Of a DNA stretch of 64,000 nt, positions 15,330 to 24,053 are shown piece by piece. The stretch is taken from NCBI RefSeq assembly GCF_007183175.1, contig NZ_AP019807.1, positions 558,001-622,000 of the forward strand. Reading direction: 5' to 3'. The notes below the pieces were generated by a model that ran no database searches, had not been told where the DNA came from, and was given only the letters and a program-made list of their open reading frames with translations. The stretch comes from Microbulbifer sp. GL-2. Its GTDB lineage: Bacteria > Pseudomonadota > Gammaproteobacteria > Pseudomonadales > Cellvibrionaceae. The stretch's first letter is position 1, and each line of letters starts with the position of its first letter. Made by a program: the position numbers and the translations under genes.

Positions 15330-17372
15330 TTAGGTTTTGGGCGTTTTCACCATGCCTTTCGCATCCCAGGCTTTGGCGGCGGCATCGAGGCGCACTTTGA
15401 ATTCCACCCCGTCAATATTCCAGCCGTTTTGCTGTTCCAGCACTGGGGCCTGCTGGCCATCCAGGTAGAGAACTTCGATAGTGTCGTGCGCTACCGGGTC
15501 AGCATTGAGGTACCAACCGTTATGACCGCTAAGGCGACCATCAGAGAGGACGCTAGCAATATTGCGCACGCTGTTGGGTACAGTGTTGGATTTCTCGGAT
15601 GCACCCACTTCAAATTCCGATTCCAGCGCTACCTTTGCGGCACCCTCGTCGGCAATATCACACAGCAGGAATTTGGGGCGGATATTCAGGAAGGCGGTGC
15701 CGTCCTTCTGTTTGCCCATCAATACTCGTGCGGCGTCGATGCTGGCGGTGTTGATACCAGACTTGGTGGCGAGGTTGCCGTGGTCGGTGTGGAACAGGGC
15801 TTTGCCATCGGCCATTTGTGGGTTGTTGAGCAGGATGCTAAACACCAGGTCTCCAACGGTACGGACCGCAGCAAGGCCCATTTTTTGTGGGATGCGGGTG
15901 AAGGCTCCGAGGTCGTCATTAATAATCGCCTGGCGGGTAATAGAGAACATTTCCCCGTAAGTGGCCAGGGCGGCGGTTTCGGCACGCTCGCCGATACTGA
16001 CATATTTAAATTCTGCACCCGGTGCCACTTGGCGCAGTGAGGGGAAGGTGCCGAGATCCGTGCGGGTGGCGATCTTAAAATCGCTCAAGTTACCGGTGGC
16101 GGTAAACTGCGGAAAAACCTCTGCCGCTTCTGAGTAACCTTTCAGCATCGATTTATTGGCGATATTACCCAGGACCGTGGCGAAGTCTCCAGAGCTGTGG
16201 GTAAAGGCTGCTGCAACAATGCCCATCTTATCCAGACCCGCTAGGTTCTGGCCGTGGGCCTGCATCAGAATGCGGGCAATCTCCATCATGGTGTAGCCGG
16301 TAAGCTCGTTGCCTTCGGTGCGCTTTTCACCGAGGGCGCGCATGGCAATGGCATTTTCTGCATCGGCTTTAATGCGTTTAATACCCTCACCTTCCTGCAC
16401 GACCACGCTGTAGCTTTGTACTGGGGTTGGGGTTTGATTACCCAGAGCTGTGAGTAACTGGTCCTTGGCTTTTTCCGCAGTGCACTCCATATCATCCAGG
16501 CAGGATTGCATGACGGTGCTCTGTGCTTCAAAACCTTTAAATACGGCTTTGATATCGTCTTTGCGTTGCTTTTCATCGGCTGCAAATTGCGCTTTGGCAT
16601 CGGCGGCAATCTGGGCTTTCATTTCTGGTGTAACCCCGTTGTCGGTGGTTGCACCCGGCTGTCCGGGGTTGGATTTAGGCATGGTCTGCGCTTCCTTGGT
16701 TTGGGTTGGGTTGCCTGCAACTGCAGACGGGAATCGAACGGAATCTGCCCCCAGAGCAACTAATGCGCTGATGGCTTGAGGGGTATGTTTGAATTGGTTT
16801 AAGTGATCAGCACTGAAGCTTGCAGCCATTTCCACTGCTGCTGTGGTATCGGTAGCAAAGCCGGCCTCTACCGCCTCAGCGCCGGTATACCAAGTCTCGT
16901 CATCCATCACTTGGCTGATTTCCTCATCGGACATTCCGGTGCGTGAGGAATACAGGCTTTTCATGGTGGTTTTGACTTTTGCCAGCAGGCTCTTGGTCTT
17001 TTCCAGGGCACGCTCATCACCTCGGACACCGGCACTGGGGTTGTGCACCATGTAATAGGCATTTTCGGCAATATGAACCGTATCCCCGGCGAGGGCGATT
17101 ACACTGCCCATACTGGCTGCGATGCCTTCAATCCAGGTTTCCACTTCGGCTTTATGATCTTTGAGCAGGTTGTAAATAGCCGTGCCGTCGAACACATCGC
17201 CGCCGGGGCAGTTAATGTGCAGATTGATCTTGCTGACATCACCGAGGGCTTTGAGATCTCGGGCAAAGTCTTTGGCAGTCATATCCCAGTAGCCGATGGA
17301 GTCGTACAGATAGATATCGGCTTCAGTGTTATTTGCGGCAGCGGTGATGCTGTACCAGGATTTATTCGGCAT
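15330..17372 (-). CDS. ClpP-like prohead protease fused to major capsid protein
   Basis: 680 residues. Residues ~1-200 are a ClpP/S49-type head maturation protease: NCPGGDVFDG, the catalytic Ser near 87 in GIAASMGS and His near 110 in MVHNP. A Gly/Pro linker (~225-245) leads to an Ala/Lys/Glu helix (QIAADAKAQFAADEKQRKDD), probably a scaffold region. The C-terminal ~330 residues are a Mu-like/HK97-type capsid domain (KALFHTDHGNLATKSG, FLLCDIADEGAAKVALESEFEVG). Fusions of this kind are known in phages. An internal ATG at residue 231 (position 16682) has AAGGAAG 8 bases upstream, so a separate 450-residue scaffold-capsid protein may also be made. It follows the portal gene, as usual. Confidence 0.92.
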   Translation of the reverse strand: MPNKSWYSITAAANNTEADIYLYDSIGYWDMTAKDFARDLKALGDVSKINLHINCPGGDVFDGTAIYNLLKDHKAEVETWIEGIAASMGSVIALAGDTVHIAENAYYMVHNPSAGVRGDERALEKTKSLLAKVKTTMKSLYSSRTGMSDEEISQVMDDETWYTGAEAVEAGFATDTTAAVEMAASFSADHLNQFKHTPQAISALVALGADSVRFPSAVAGNPTQTKEAQTMPKSNPGQPGATTDNGVTPEMKAQIAADAKAQFAADEKQRKDDIKAVFKGFEAQSTVMQSCLDDMECTAEKAKDQLLTALGNQTPTPVQSYSVVVQEGEGIKRIKADAENAIAMRALGEKRTEGNELTGYTMMEIARILMQAHGQNLAGLDKMGIVAAAFTHSSGDFATVLGNIANKSMLKGYSEAAEVFPQFTATGNLSDFKIATRTDLGTFPSLRQVAPGAEFKYVSIGERAETAALATYGEMFSITRQAIINDDLGAFTRIPQKMGLAAVRTVGDLVFSILLNNPQMADGKALFHTDHGNLATKSGINTASIDAARVLMGKQKDGTAFLNIRPKFLLCDIADEGAAKVALESEFEVGASEKSNTVPNSVRNIASVLSDGRLSGHNGWYLNADPVAHDTIEVLYLDGQQAPVLEQQNGWNIDGVEFKVRLDAAAKAWDAKGMVKTPKT

Positions 17373-17381
17373 GGCTGCCTC

Positions 17382-18863
17382 CTATTCAGATTGAGTTTCT
17401 TGTGCGGGTACGGCTTCGCGTTTGGTTGGGGTGGTGATCTTGTTTTCTTTCAGCTTTTGCTGCCAGGCAGCGGTTTGCTTAATCACATCGTCCGGCTTTT
17501 TGCCACGGCGGCGGATGGTCTGCTGTGGGCTGACCAGTACATTTTCCAGCAGGGTTTCATCGGCGCTGGCTTCGTGGGCTGGATTAATCCAGGGCATCAC
17601 CGGGGTAATAAAATCGACGTGCATTAGGGTTGCCGGGTCAACATCAGCGGGCACTTTAAAAGCATCAGCCAGTAGGCCCATCTGCACCCAGCGCCGGGTG
17701 ACCGGCTCCACAATCTCTGCGCAGAATTCCAGGCTGAGGGTTTCGTAATTGGCCCACTGCTCTACCAGTTCCTGCCGCTGTGAACTGTAAGTGCCGTTGT
17801 AGTTTTTACTGATGCTGCTAAAGCTGGCCATGGTGCCGGCGGCAGCCATACGGTGCATGGTTTCTAAAAAGGGGGTTAGCAGGCCGCTGGGGCGATTACT
17901 TTGGAGAGTGCCGACAGATTCCCCAGGACGTAGATCGTCATAGATGGCACCGGCACGGATATCCAGAGTGCGGTTTCCATTCTCATCATAAGAATCAGCG
18001 TCATAAGTATCAGGGCTGCCCTTCTGGATAAAACCCACCATGGCCGAGGCAATCTTGGCGGCGACGCGTTCGTTTTCTTCATAGTCTTTAATATCGTTGA
18101 GGCGATTCATTACCGCGGCAAAAATAGAAACCCCACGGGTTTGGTGCAGACGGCGCACAAACTTCAGGTGCTCGATATTGTCAGCGCTGTGGCGCCTGCG
18201 TTTCATGCGCCAGTTCAGCGAGGCGCCAGGGTGTTCGTCGTACAGCCAAAAACCTTTGGCTTCGCCCCAGGCGGATTTTTCGATGCCCTGTACGATGCGT
18301 TTGCTGGGATCGTTGTAATCCACCGGCAGAAAATCCGGTTCCAGGCATTCGATGGTGTAAGGCACCGGGGTGCGGTGCTTTAGGCCGGGTACCGAGCCCT
18401 GCAGGTGCCTCAGCAGTGTTTCGCCATCGCGCAGCCAGGTATTGCATAAAAGCCGCTGGGATTTGGCCCAGCTGAATTGCCGGGTACATTCCGGGCGCCG
18501 CGCCCACTCTTGGTAAGCGTCATTCATTTGGCTGGCGAGACCTTCATGGATATCGCCGTCCCAGGTCTTGGGTTGGAATTCCACATCAATACCGCGTGGG
18601 CCAACGATGTTGTTCACCAGGGTGGTGAGAATGCCAAAGGCAAAATCGTGGTTTTGCTCCAGGTGCCTGGCCTGGCCGCGCAGGGTTTCCACGCTGCCTT
18701 CAACCACCAGATCGCCACTTCGATTATCACCGGGGTTTTTTCTGAGTCGGCTAGGTCGCGCAGCTTCATAGGCGGCGGCAATATCCAGGGCGCGCCGGGC
18801 TTGCACACGGCGCAGGGCGGCCTCGGGGGCAAAGAACCCGATAACAGAATCCAGTTTGTTCAT
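17382..18863 (-). CDS. Portal protein, lambda family
   Basis: 493 residues. The body matches lambda gpB-type portals: RRALDIAAAYEAARPSRLRK near the start, RGQARHLEQNHDFAFGILTTLVNNIVG, GETLLRHLQGS, and the C-terminal half with FLETMHRMAAAGTMASFSSISKNYNGTYSSQRQE and FCAEIVEPVTRRW. It forms the dodecameric DNA gate at one capsid vertex and docks the terminase. Its ATG overlaps the gpW stop by one base, and the protease-capsid gene starts 9 bp after it. Confidence 0.95.
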   Translation of the reverse strand: MNKLDSVIGFFAPEAALRRVQARRALDIAAAYEAARPSRLRKNPGDNRSGDLVVEGSVETLRGQARHLEQNHDFAFGILTTLVNNIVGPRGIDVEFQPKTWDGDIHEGLASQMNDAYQEWARRPECTRQFSWAKSQRLLCNTWLRDGETLLRHLQGSVPGLKHRTPVPYTIECLEPDFLPVDYNDPSKRIVQGIEKSAWGEAKGFWLYDEHPGASLNWRMKRRRHSADNIEHLKFVRRLHQTRGVSIFAAVMNRLNDIKDYEENERVAAKIASAMVGFIQKGSPDTYDADSYDENGNRTLDIRAGAIYDDLRPGESVGTLQSNRPSGLLTPFLETMHRMAAAGTMASFSSISKNYNGTYSSQRQELVEQWANYETLSLEFCAEIVEPVTRRWVQMGLLADAFKVPADVDPATLMHVDFITPVMPWINPAHEASADETLLENVLVSPQQTIRRRGKKPDDVIKQTAAWQQKLKENKITTPTKREAVPAQETQSE

Positions 18864-19078
18864 TAGTTAAAGTTCGCGTAGGCGGGCCCACGGCGTTTGC
18901 CGGCAGCCTTTAATGTTTCTTGAAGTGCGCGGCCTTCCCACTCCTGCCGGCCAGCACGGATTTCCTGCAGGTTCTCGGCGGTAAATTGCCGTCCATTAAT
19001 CACCGTGGTTTTTCCGGCGAGCACGTCTATCTCGGCCTCGATATAGAGGTCGACCATGGCTTGTGCGGTTTTCGACAT
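18863..19078 (-). CDS. gpW-like head-tail connector protein
   Basis: 71 residues: MSKTAQAMVDLYIEAEIDVL, then GKTTVINGRQFTAENLQEIRAGRQEWEGR. This matches lambda gpW: a small protein with a helix, a short beta hairpin around the Gly-Arg-Gln-Phe turn and a second helix carrying the Arg-Glu repeat. It closes the portal vertex after packaging. Located between terminase large subunit and portal, exactly as in lambda. Confidence 0.9.
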   Translation of the reverse strand: MSKTAQAMVDLYIEAEIDVLAGKTTVINGRQFTAENLQEIRAGRQEWEGRALQETLKAAGKRRGPAYANFN

Positions 19079-21178
19079 TTAACTATCCAGTAGGGAACCG
19101 GCAGGCTGTGATGGCCGCCGTGGTTGTTTTGCAGCTGGCTTGGGTTGTTCGGGTTTTTGTTGAGGTTCGCTAAACAGGGTGCGCTGGCCCAGGCGCGATT
19201 CGATGGTGGACCACTTTTTCTCGTTGTATTTATGCATACCCATGGCATGGGCTGCGTGCAGAGCGTAGACCTCGGTATCGGTGCCCTCGTTGGGCCGGCC
19301 GGGGCGCGGCTGCCAGGTTTCCCTGCCTCGGTTTTTCTTACTGGGGGCTTTGACTTCGGCGGTGACCTGCTCCCAGTAGTCCTGCCGCACATGCTTGCAG
19401 CTGTGCATATAAGCGCTGGTGCCCAGTAAACGCTTGGCCATTAGGTCTTTGGCTTTGTGGGTGCCAACCATATACACCTTTACCTGAAAGCGGTCTGCCT
19501 TGGTGCGACGCTTGGGATTATTAAAATCCACCTGCCGGGGCTGGTTAAAAATTTCCTTGGTGCCGAAGTCATTACTGTCACCTTTAATCGCCATCACCAG
19601 CACACCGCGATATTTTTTATCGCGGGTTCGCACCCAGTGATACACCGCGTTGCTGGTGCCACCATCGGAGGAGTCGATGCTCACCGCTGCTGCGCGGATC
19701 TCGCCGAAGCGCTCATGCTCAAAGCTCTGGAACACCAGCTTATCCAGGGCAGCCCAGCAATCATCTTTCTTGTCGGCGGTATCGCCATCGATCTCGCCCC
19801 AGAACATTTGCCAGCTTTCTTCATTACGGCCAAAGGCTCGAATGGTGATAGCGAGTCGGTCATGCTGAACATCGATGCCGACCGTTACCAGCAGGCCAGT
19901 GGCAGGACAAAATAATTCCGGGTAATCCTCTGCGGCCTCTTGCAGTTTTTCATGGTCCAGCAGACGGCTGGCGGCATATTGATAAGGCCGGCCCAGTTTG
20001 TTGTTCTGGAATACGATGCGCGCAGACTCATCGCCGCTTTTGGCTTCGTGTTCGGCTTCGAGAAAATCCCGCACCACATCGGCGAGACCGGTGCCGGGGA
20101 TACACACATAGAGTTCCGATAGCTCCATAAAGGTTTCTATCGGTTCGATTTCATCTTCGGCGTAATCCTCGCTGCATTGGGTTTTTACCCAGCCGGCAAA
20201 GTCATCGCCATTTTCCTGCGCGGTTTTACAGGTCTGTAGGATATTGGCCTGGCGGCGGTAGTCATCCCAGACACTGCCACAGTGCGGGCAGCTATACACC
20301 GCGCTTTCTGGCTGGTGCAGGCCAAATACCGGGTGCGGAGTGCCGCCCTCTTTTTCCAGCCAGCTGACGTTTTCCCAGTCCAGTACATGAGACTCGCTAC
20401 AGTCGTGACAGGTCACTGGCAGCACCCGCATGGTGCCGAGCTTGATGTAGTGCTCCACCTGGGAAAGACCCGCTACCGCTGGCGTACCACCGATAACTAA
20501 TTTTTTATTACGCATGCGCTTGAGGCGTTCGCGCAGGTGGCGAATAGAATCGCCCTGATCGCCGACATCTTTGTTGGTATCGTCCGGCTCCTCCACATAG
20601 CCCCGACGGGCTGAAGTAGATTTCACATTGGAGATTGAGTTGGAGCCAATGGTGCGTACTTCACCGCCGGGGAATTTCTTCCGCGTCGTGCGGCTGCCCC
20701 CTTTGCGGCTGGTGGTAACATCGATCACCTTATTTACTGCTGGCGACCCTTCGATAATCGGCACCAGCTTTTCATCCATAAACTGCCGGCCCTTTTCATC
20801 TTTTGGGAACAGCATCAGGATACGGGCTGGATCGGTGGCGGCACATTTGCAGATATCGGTGGCCAGCAGAACCGTCCAGCCAATCTGTGCGGCTTTCTGC
20901 ATCACTACCATCCACGACACCGGACTATCCAGCGCGTGCATCACGCCCCAGAAATAAGGCACATAATCGTTGCGGTAATAGCCGGCGTTGTCGCTATCCT
21001 CAGATGGCAGTTTGATATTGTCTGGCAGCCACTCAATCAATGGCACTTTAGGCTGCGGTATCCAGGCTTCCCGCACCTCCTTCACCAGGCGCGAGAGATT
21101 CGATCTCGTAACTACCAATAGTTCTGAGGGCAGCGTCAATGTTTGGCTGTAGGGGGTCACGGTCGATGGTAATTGCAT
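19079..21178 (-). CDS. Terminase large subunit, GpA family
   Basis: 699 residues. ATPase motifs of GpA-type terminases are visible: a deviant Walker A (QKAAQIGWT, around residue 93), ARILMLFPKDEKGRQF, the loop EEPDDTNKD and Zn-like cysteine pairs (CHDC, CPHC) around 265-305. The nuclease half includes VGIDVQHDRLAI and SIDSSDGG. It cuts concatemers and powers DNA packaging. The ATG at 21178 (with GAGAG upstream) gives a 131-bp overlap with the small subunit gene; no other ATG lies close by, so either the overlap is real or a GTG/TTG start further in is used. Confidence 0.93.
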   Translation of the reverse strand: MQLPSTVTPYSQTLTLPSELLVVTRSNLSRLVKEVREAWIPQPKVPLIEWLPDNIKLPSEDSDNAGYYRNDYVPYFWGVMHALDSPVSWMVVMQKAAQIGWTVLLATDICKCAATDPARILMLFPKDEKGRQFMDEKLVPIIEGSPAVNKVIDVTTSRKGGSRTTRKKFPGGEVRTIGSNSISNVKSTSARRGYVEEPDDTNKDVGDQGDSIRHLRERLKRMRNKKLVIGGTPAVAGLSQVEHYIKLGTMRVLPVTCHDCSESHVLDWENVSWLEKEGGTPHPVFGLHQPESAVYSCPHCGSVWDDYRRQANILQTCKTAQENGDDFAGWVKTQCSEDYAEDEIEPIETFMELSELYVCIPGTGLADVVRDFLEAEHEAKSGDESARIVFQNNKLGRPYQYAASRLLDHEKLQEAAEDYPELFCPATGLLVTVGIDVQHDRLAITIRAFGRNEESWQMFWGEIDGDTADKKDDCWAALDKLVFQSFEHERFGEIRAAAVSIDSSDGGTSNAVYHWVRTRDKKYRGVLVMAIKGDSNDFGTKEIFNQPRQVDFNNPKRRTKADRFQVKVYMVGTHKAKDLMAKRLLGTSAYMHSCKHVRQDYWEQVTAEVKAPSKKNRGRETWQPRPGRPNEGTDTEVYALHAAHAMGMHKYNEKKWSTIESRLGQRTLFSEPQQKPEQPKPAAKQPRRPSQPAGSLLDS

Positions 21179-21569
21179 ACTGACTCTCTATCGCAATAAT
21201 TAAGTTATCGCACGCCCCTAGAAATTCATTTTTCCCAACCTTCGTCCACTCCACCATAGCTTGGCGAACTGACTCAATATCAAGTATCAACTTATCTTCC
21301 CGGTAGAACTCGCGCCTCAATTTCTCCGCACTGAGCCTTGCCTTATCTGCATCAGCCAGATCTTTTTCTTTACGAGCATCATTTATCTGACGGCCTGCTG
21401 CTTCAATCCGCAGCCTTTCACAGTATTCTTGAAGCCAAACACCAAAGTTGGCGCCCTTCGTCAGCACCCCAGCCTGCACATGCTTTGCAATCGCCGGCTG
21501 TGAAGTACCAACCAAGCGAGCAAAGCCCGACTGAGTAGCCTGATCATCAAGTGATAGGTTTCCAGTCAA
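21048..21569 (-). CDS. Terminase small subunit, Nu1-like
   Basis: 173 residues. An N-terminal helix-turn-helix (SGFARLVGTSQPAIAKHVQAGVL) is followed by a long charged helix (KEKDLADADKARLSAEKLRREF), as in phage terminase small subunits with a Nu1-type fold. It recognises the packaging site and recruits the large subunit. It lies just upstream of the large subunit gene and overlaps it strongly. The region upstream (21570-21665) is short and holds no gene. Confidence 0.87.
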   Translation of the reverse strand: MTGNLSLDDQATQSGFARLVGTSQPAIAKHVQAGVLTKGANFGVWLQEYCERLRIEAAGRQINDARKEKDLADADKARLSAEKLRREFYREDKLILDIESVRQAMVEWTKVGKNEFLGACDNLIIAIESQYAITIDRDPLQPNIDAALRTIGSYEIESLAPGEGGAGSLDTAA

Positions 21570-21665
21570 GGTATAACCCCTAGGAGATTTCAGATAGCTG
21601 TTAAAAAAACGGGGTCCGAATTACCCGTGCGCCGGATTTCTCAGGAGGACCCATTGAAGTGTAAT

Positions 21666-22403
21666 TCAGCGTCGCTTGGCGGTTGCCAGTGCGCGCTCCA
21701 TCGCCTTTTCCAGCTCGATCGGGATGTGCTTTCGGGCTATGCCCTCAGCAATTTGAAAGAATGGAAAACGCTTGCGGTATTCTGGTTTCTTTTTAACGAA
21801 GATTAGAATGGGCTGAACCGACCTACGACGCTTGTACCCTACCCTTTTCCAGACTCCCAAGGTGCCCTCAATCTTTCCGACAAAGTAACCCTTGGTAATA
21901 CCGCGCTTGGATTTACTGCGCTGACTATCGGTAGCGTTTTGCGTTGAGTCAGAGTTGGCCCTGACCTGGGATAAGATCTTGTTGTAAGTGCCCGCGCTGA
22001 TATTGCCGTGTTTATTCAGCCTCGCCATTTCACCATGCACTGCATACATCCCCGCAGGTAGCAGGCCAGCAAAGCGCAGCGCCCGCTCAAATCGTTTTTC
22101 ATTACGGCTAGTGCCAAACACCGCCGGCGCCAGGTATTTACTAGGCGCTGTGCCTTTGGTGGCATGATCACGGATATATACTTTGGCACGACCAGAGCGC
22201 TTGGTCGCCTTATCTATCAGAACTGAATTCAGAGTTAACTTGACTGGGTTCATAAAAACCCGGCCCATTGCAGAACGCTCTTCCCCTCGAATCCTAAAGG
22301 CCACATTGTTCAAGGCTACAGAGCCAGCATAAGGCAGCTGACGCTGTAACTCGGCAGATGCACTATCAAACGCTGAAGTATCAATGCTGACATTAACCGT
22401 CAT
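21666..22403 (-). CDS. Basic phage structural protein, minor tail Z-like (tentative)
   Basis: 245 residues, strongly basic in the second half (SQRSKSKRGITKGYF, KRVGYKRRRSVQP, KKKPEYRKRFPFFQIAEGIARKHIPIELEKAMERAL). The N-terminus (SALNNVAFRIRGEERSAMGRVF and MNPVKLTLNSVLI) resembles lambda gpZ-type minor tail proteins. The unusual placement between holin and terminase makes the assignment tentative. The ATG overlaps the holin stop (ATGA), so it is translationally coupled to the lysis genes. Confidence 0.65.
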   Translation of the reverse strand: MTVNVSIDTSAFDSASAELQRQLPYAGSVALNNVAFRIRGEERSAMGRVFMNPVKLTLNSVLIDKATKRSGRAKVYIRDHATKGTAPSKYLAPAVFGTSRNEKRFERALRFAGLLPAGMYAVHGEMARLNKHGNISAGTYNKILSQVRANSDSTQNATDSQRSKSKRGITKGYFVGKIEGTLGVWKRVGYKRRRSVQPILIFVKKKPEYRKRFPFFQIAEGIARKHIPIELEKAMERALATAKRR

Positions 22404-22603
22404 GAGTCTTCACCCTGCTGCTCCTGCAGCTTCAAGCGCTTATGGTTGTAATACCAATTCACCACCAGACCAACCGCAGCGATCAGTACACCCGCAAGCC
22501 CAAGCCAGTTGTTTGCAAGCCAACCCGCAAAAGTTCCAGCACCAATGGCAGTCATATAGCCAGCCTTATCCGCTATTTCTCTCAGAGCATCCTGAAGTGT
22601 CAT
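22400..22603 (-). CDS. Phage holin, HP1-like small type
   Basis: 67 residues from ATG 22603 (MTLQDALREIADKAGYMTAI), with GGAAG 5 bases upstream. An amphipathic N-terminus is followed by two short hydrophobic stretches (YMTAIGAGTFAGWLANNWLG and LAGVLIAAVGLVVNWYY) and a basic, Gln-rich tail (HKRLKLQEQQ), as in small holins of the HP1 type. It forms lesions in the inner membrane that release the endolysin. Start and stop overlap both neighbours in ATGA form, so the lysis genes form one translational unit. Confidence 0.82.
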   Translation of the reverse strand: MTLQDALREIADKAGYMTAIGAGTFAGWLANNWLGLAGVLIAAVGLVVNWYYNHKRLKLQEQQGEDS

Positions 22604-22968
22604 GACTGCTTCCAAGCCCTCACCGCTTTTTCAGCGCTGCGCCCCACGACATAACCACCGAGGCCGATTTTTACGATTTCCAGAAGAGCAAGAGCCTGAC
22701 TTTCGCTGAGGTTTGGAGCTGTCCACCCCAGCCATTGAGCCACGATCAGCCCCACGAACGTGAGCATTGTTACTGGCCGCCAGTTTCTTTGTAGCCATGA
22801 TTCTCCCTTAGCTTCTGCAGTGATTACCTGAGTAGCCGCTTTCAGCTCCTCCAGGTCCATTGAGATTAACTTTGAATCCACCTGCGCCTTTAGTCGATTG
22901 GCCTCTGTCTTATCTGGGAATGCCTTGTCTATGACCTTGCCGAGCAAGTTGGATATAGCTGAAATCAT
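22600..22968 (-). CDS. Holin of the 3-TM type
   Basis: 122 residues from ATG 22968, which overlaps the endolysin stop as TAATG; GTGGAG lies 6 bases upstream. It begins MISAISNLLGKVIDKAFPDKTEANRLKAQVD, a motif seen in the GTA-type 3-TM holin family, then an amphipathic helix, WRPVTMLTFVGLIVAQWLGW, and a final hydrophobic helix (ALLEIVKIGLGGYVVGRSAEKAV). It probably acts with the neighbouring smaller holin-like protein, one possibly as antiholin (inference). Confidence 0.85.
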   Translation of the reverse strand: MISAISNLLGKVIDKAFPDKTEANRLKAQVDSKLISMDLEELKAATQVITAEAKGESWLQRNWRPVTMLTFVGLIVAQWLGWTAPNLSESQALALLEIVKIGLGGYVVGRSAEKAVRAWKQS

Positions 22969-23345
22969 TAGTAGCTCCACACCGTAGGGCGCGCACGCTC
23001 GCCAGAAATAGAATCAAGGTCATCCAAGTGGATAAACCGCCTTTTGATCGGCCCTTTCTGTTTCACCCCTATACCAGTGAAACCCTCTTCTAAGGCAATT
23101 TTCATAAGCTTGTGCGCCCCGCTCACAGCCACAGAAATATCAACAGCCTGCCCGGTGGCATGGGTCATGGTCGCATTTAATCTGGCGTTATGAGCTGGGC
23201 AACGGTAGCCGGAATTAATAATCATCGGCTTGCCATATCGCTCCCTAACTCGAATTAACCGTCTAAGCGTTTCATCTTTGAAATGATTTTTGCCACAACA
23301 ACGACAGGCCAATTCCGACTCTATGAAATAGTCGTTCTGGAACAT
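22968..23345 (-). CDS. Endolysin, M15-type peptidase (L-Ala-D-Glu or D-Ala peptidase)
   Basis: 125 residues with the M15A zinc peptidase layout: SELACRCCGKNHF near the start, INSGYRCPAHNARLNA, then THATGQAVDI giving zinc ligands His62 and Asp69, and FIHLDD giving His106. There is no signal peptide, so it relies on the holins. It cleaves peptide stems of peptidoglycan at the end of infection. It is the first late gene after two terminators, which suits control by the Q-like regulator upstream. Confidence 0.9.
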   Translation of the reverse strand: MFQNDYFIESELACRCCGKNHFKDETLRRLIRVRERYGKPMIINSGYRCPAHNARLNATMTHATGQAVDISVAVSGAHKLMKIALEEGFTGIGVKQKGPIKRRFIHLDDLDSISGERARPTVWSY

Positions 23346-23364
23346 AAAGCCTCAACATTTAAGC

Positions 23365-23390
23365 AAAAAAAAGGCGCCCAAAAGAGCGCC
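23365..23390 (-). terminator. Terminator upstream of lysis genes (1)
   Basis: On the minus strand GGCGC-8-nt loop-GCGCC followed by eight T. It lies between the Q-like gene and the endolysin gene, the usual site of a Q-controlled late terminator. Confidence 0.85.
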
Positions 23391-23436
23391 GCTAAGTACA
23401 GGAAAGAATAAGCAATGAAAATAAAACCTCAGAAAC

Positions 23437-23468
23437 GAAAAAACCCGGCTGGGGGAGCCGGGTTTCTT
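23437..23468. terminator. Bidirectional terminator upstream of lysis genes (2)
   Basis: ACCCGGCT (23443-23450) pairs perfectly with AGCCGGGT (23456-23463), with T-runs on both strands. It stands about 70 bp before the first terminator in minus-strand transcription. Confidence 0.88.
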
Positions 23469-23542
23469 CTTACCCACCTATGGCAGGCTGCCTATATTTA
23501 ATATTTTATTATCACGGATGTAAACCCCTAAATTCAAAATAT

Positions 23543-24001
23543 TTACGCCACTCTTGGACCTTGCGAACCAAATAGCTCCACATCTAATAAAACATGGGCA
23601 GCATCAAGGTGGCGGTAATAGGTAGGAACTGAAACACCAGCGGCCTTCGCTTTACCCTTAGCAGATAGGCCCTCCCGTAAATACTGCACTTTTACTACCT
23701 GCCTAAGAATCTCTGGCAATTTGCGCACAGCACCCTCAACCTCCATAGGCTCCTCATCAATTAACACCACTGGCCCCTTGCCTCGCTGCCCCTGGCCACT
23801 GCCTGCACGCATATTGGCGGTAATTCTTCGAGCCCTGTAGGTTATCGGGCTCACCCGTATCTCATTGGTCCACTGGCCAGAAGATGAAGAGTTCACACCG
23901 TTCTCCATAATCGCAGCCATCGGCGACTTATATTGCCGCGCCATACTTCCAATCACCTGAAGCGCCCAATCAAGCAAACGCTTTTCTACTCGCTCAATCA
24001 T
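23543..24001 (-). CDS. Q-like late regulator (antiterminator type) with C-terminal HTH
   Basis: 152 residues from ATG 24001 (MIERVEKRLLDWALQ), chosen because AAGG lies upstream and because the longer frame would run through conserved inverted repeats. The N-terminal part is helical and basic (RARRITANMRAGSGQGQRGKG). The C-terminus has LPEILRQVVKVQYLREGLSAKGKAKAAGVSVPTYYRHLDAAH, a helix-turn-helix like phage antitermination Q proteins and sigma region 4. It lies between replication and lysis modules, directly before two terminators, the expected site of a late gene activator. No direct evidence separates antiterminator from a classic activator. Confidence 0.78.
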   Translation of the reverse strand: MIERVEKRLLDWALQVIGSMARQYKSPMAAIMENGVNSSSSGQWTNEIRVSPITYRARRITANMRAGSGQGQRGKGPVVLIDEEPMEVEGAVRKLPEILRQVVKVQYLREGLSAKGKAKAAGVSVPTYYRHLDAAHVLLDVELFGSQGPRVA

Positions 24002-24053
24002 CTCAACACCCTTTCTGGTTAATTCCTTTAAACGGATACCTACGGATACATTA

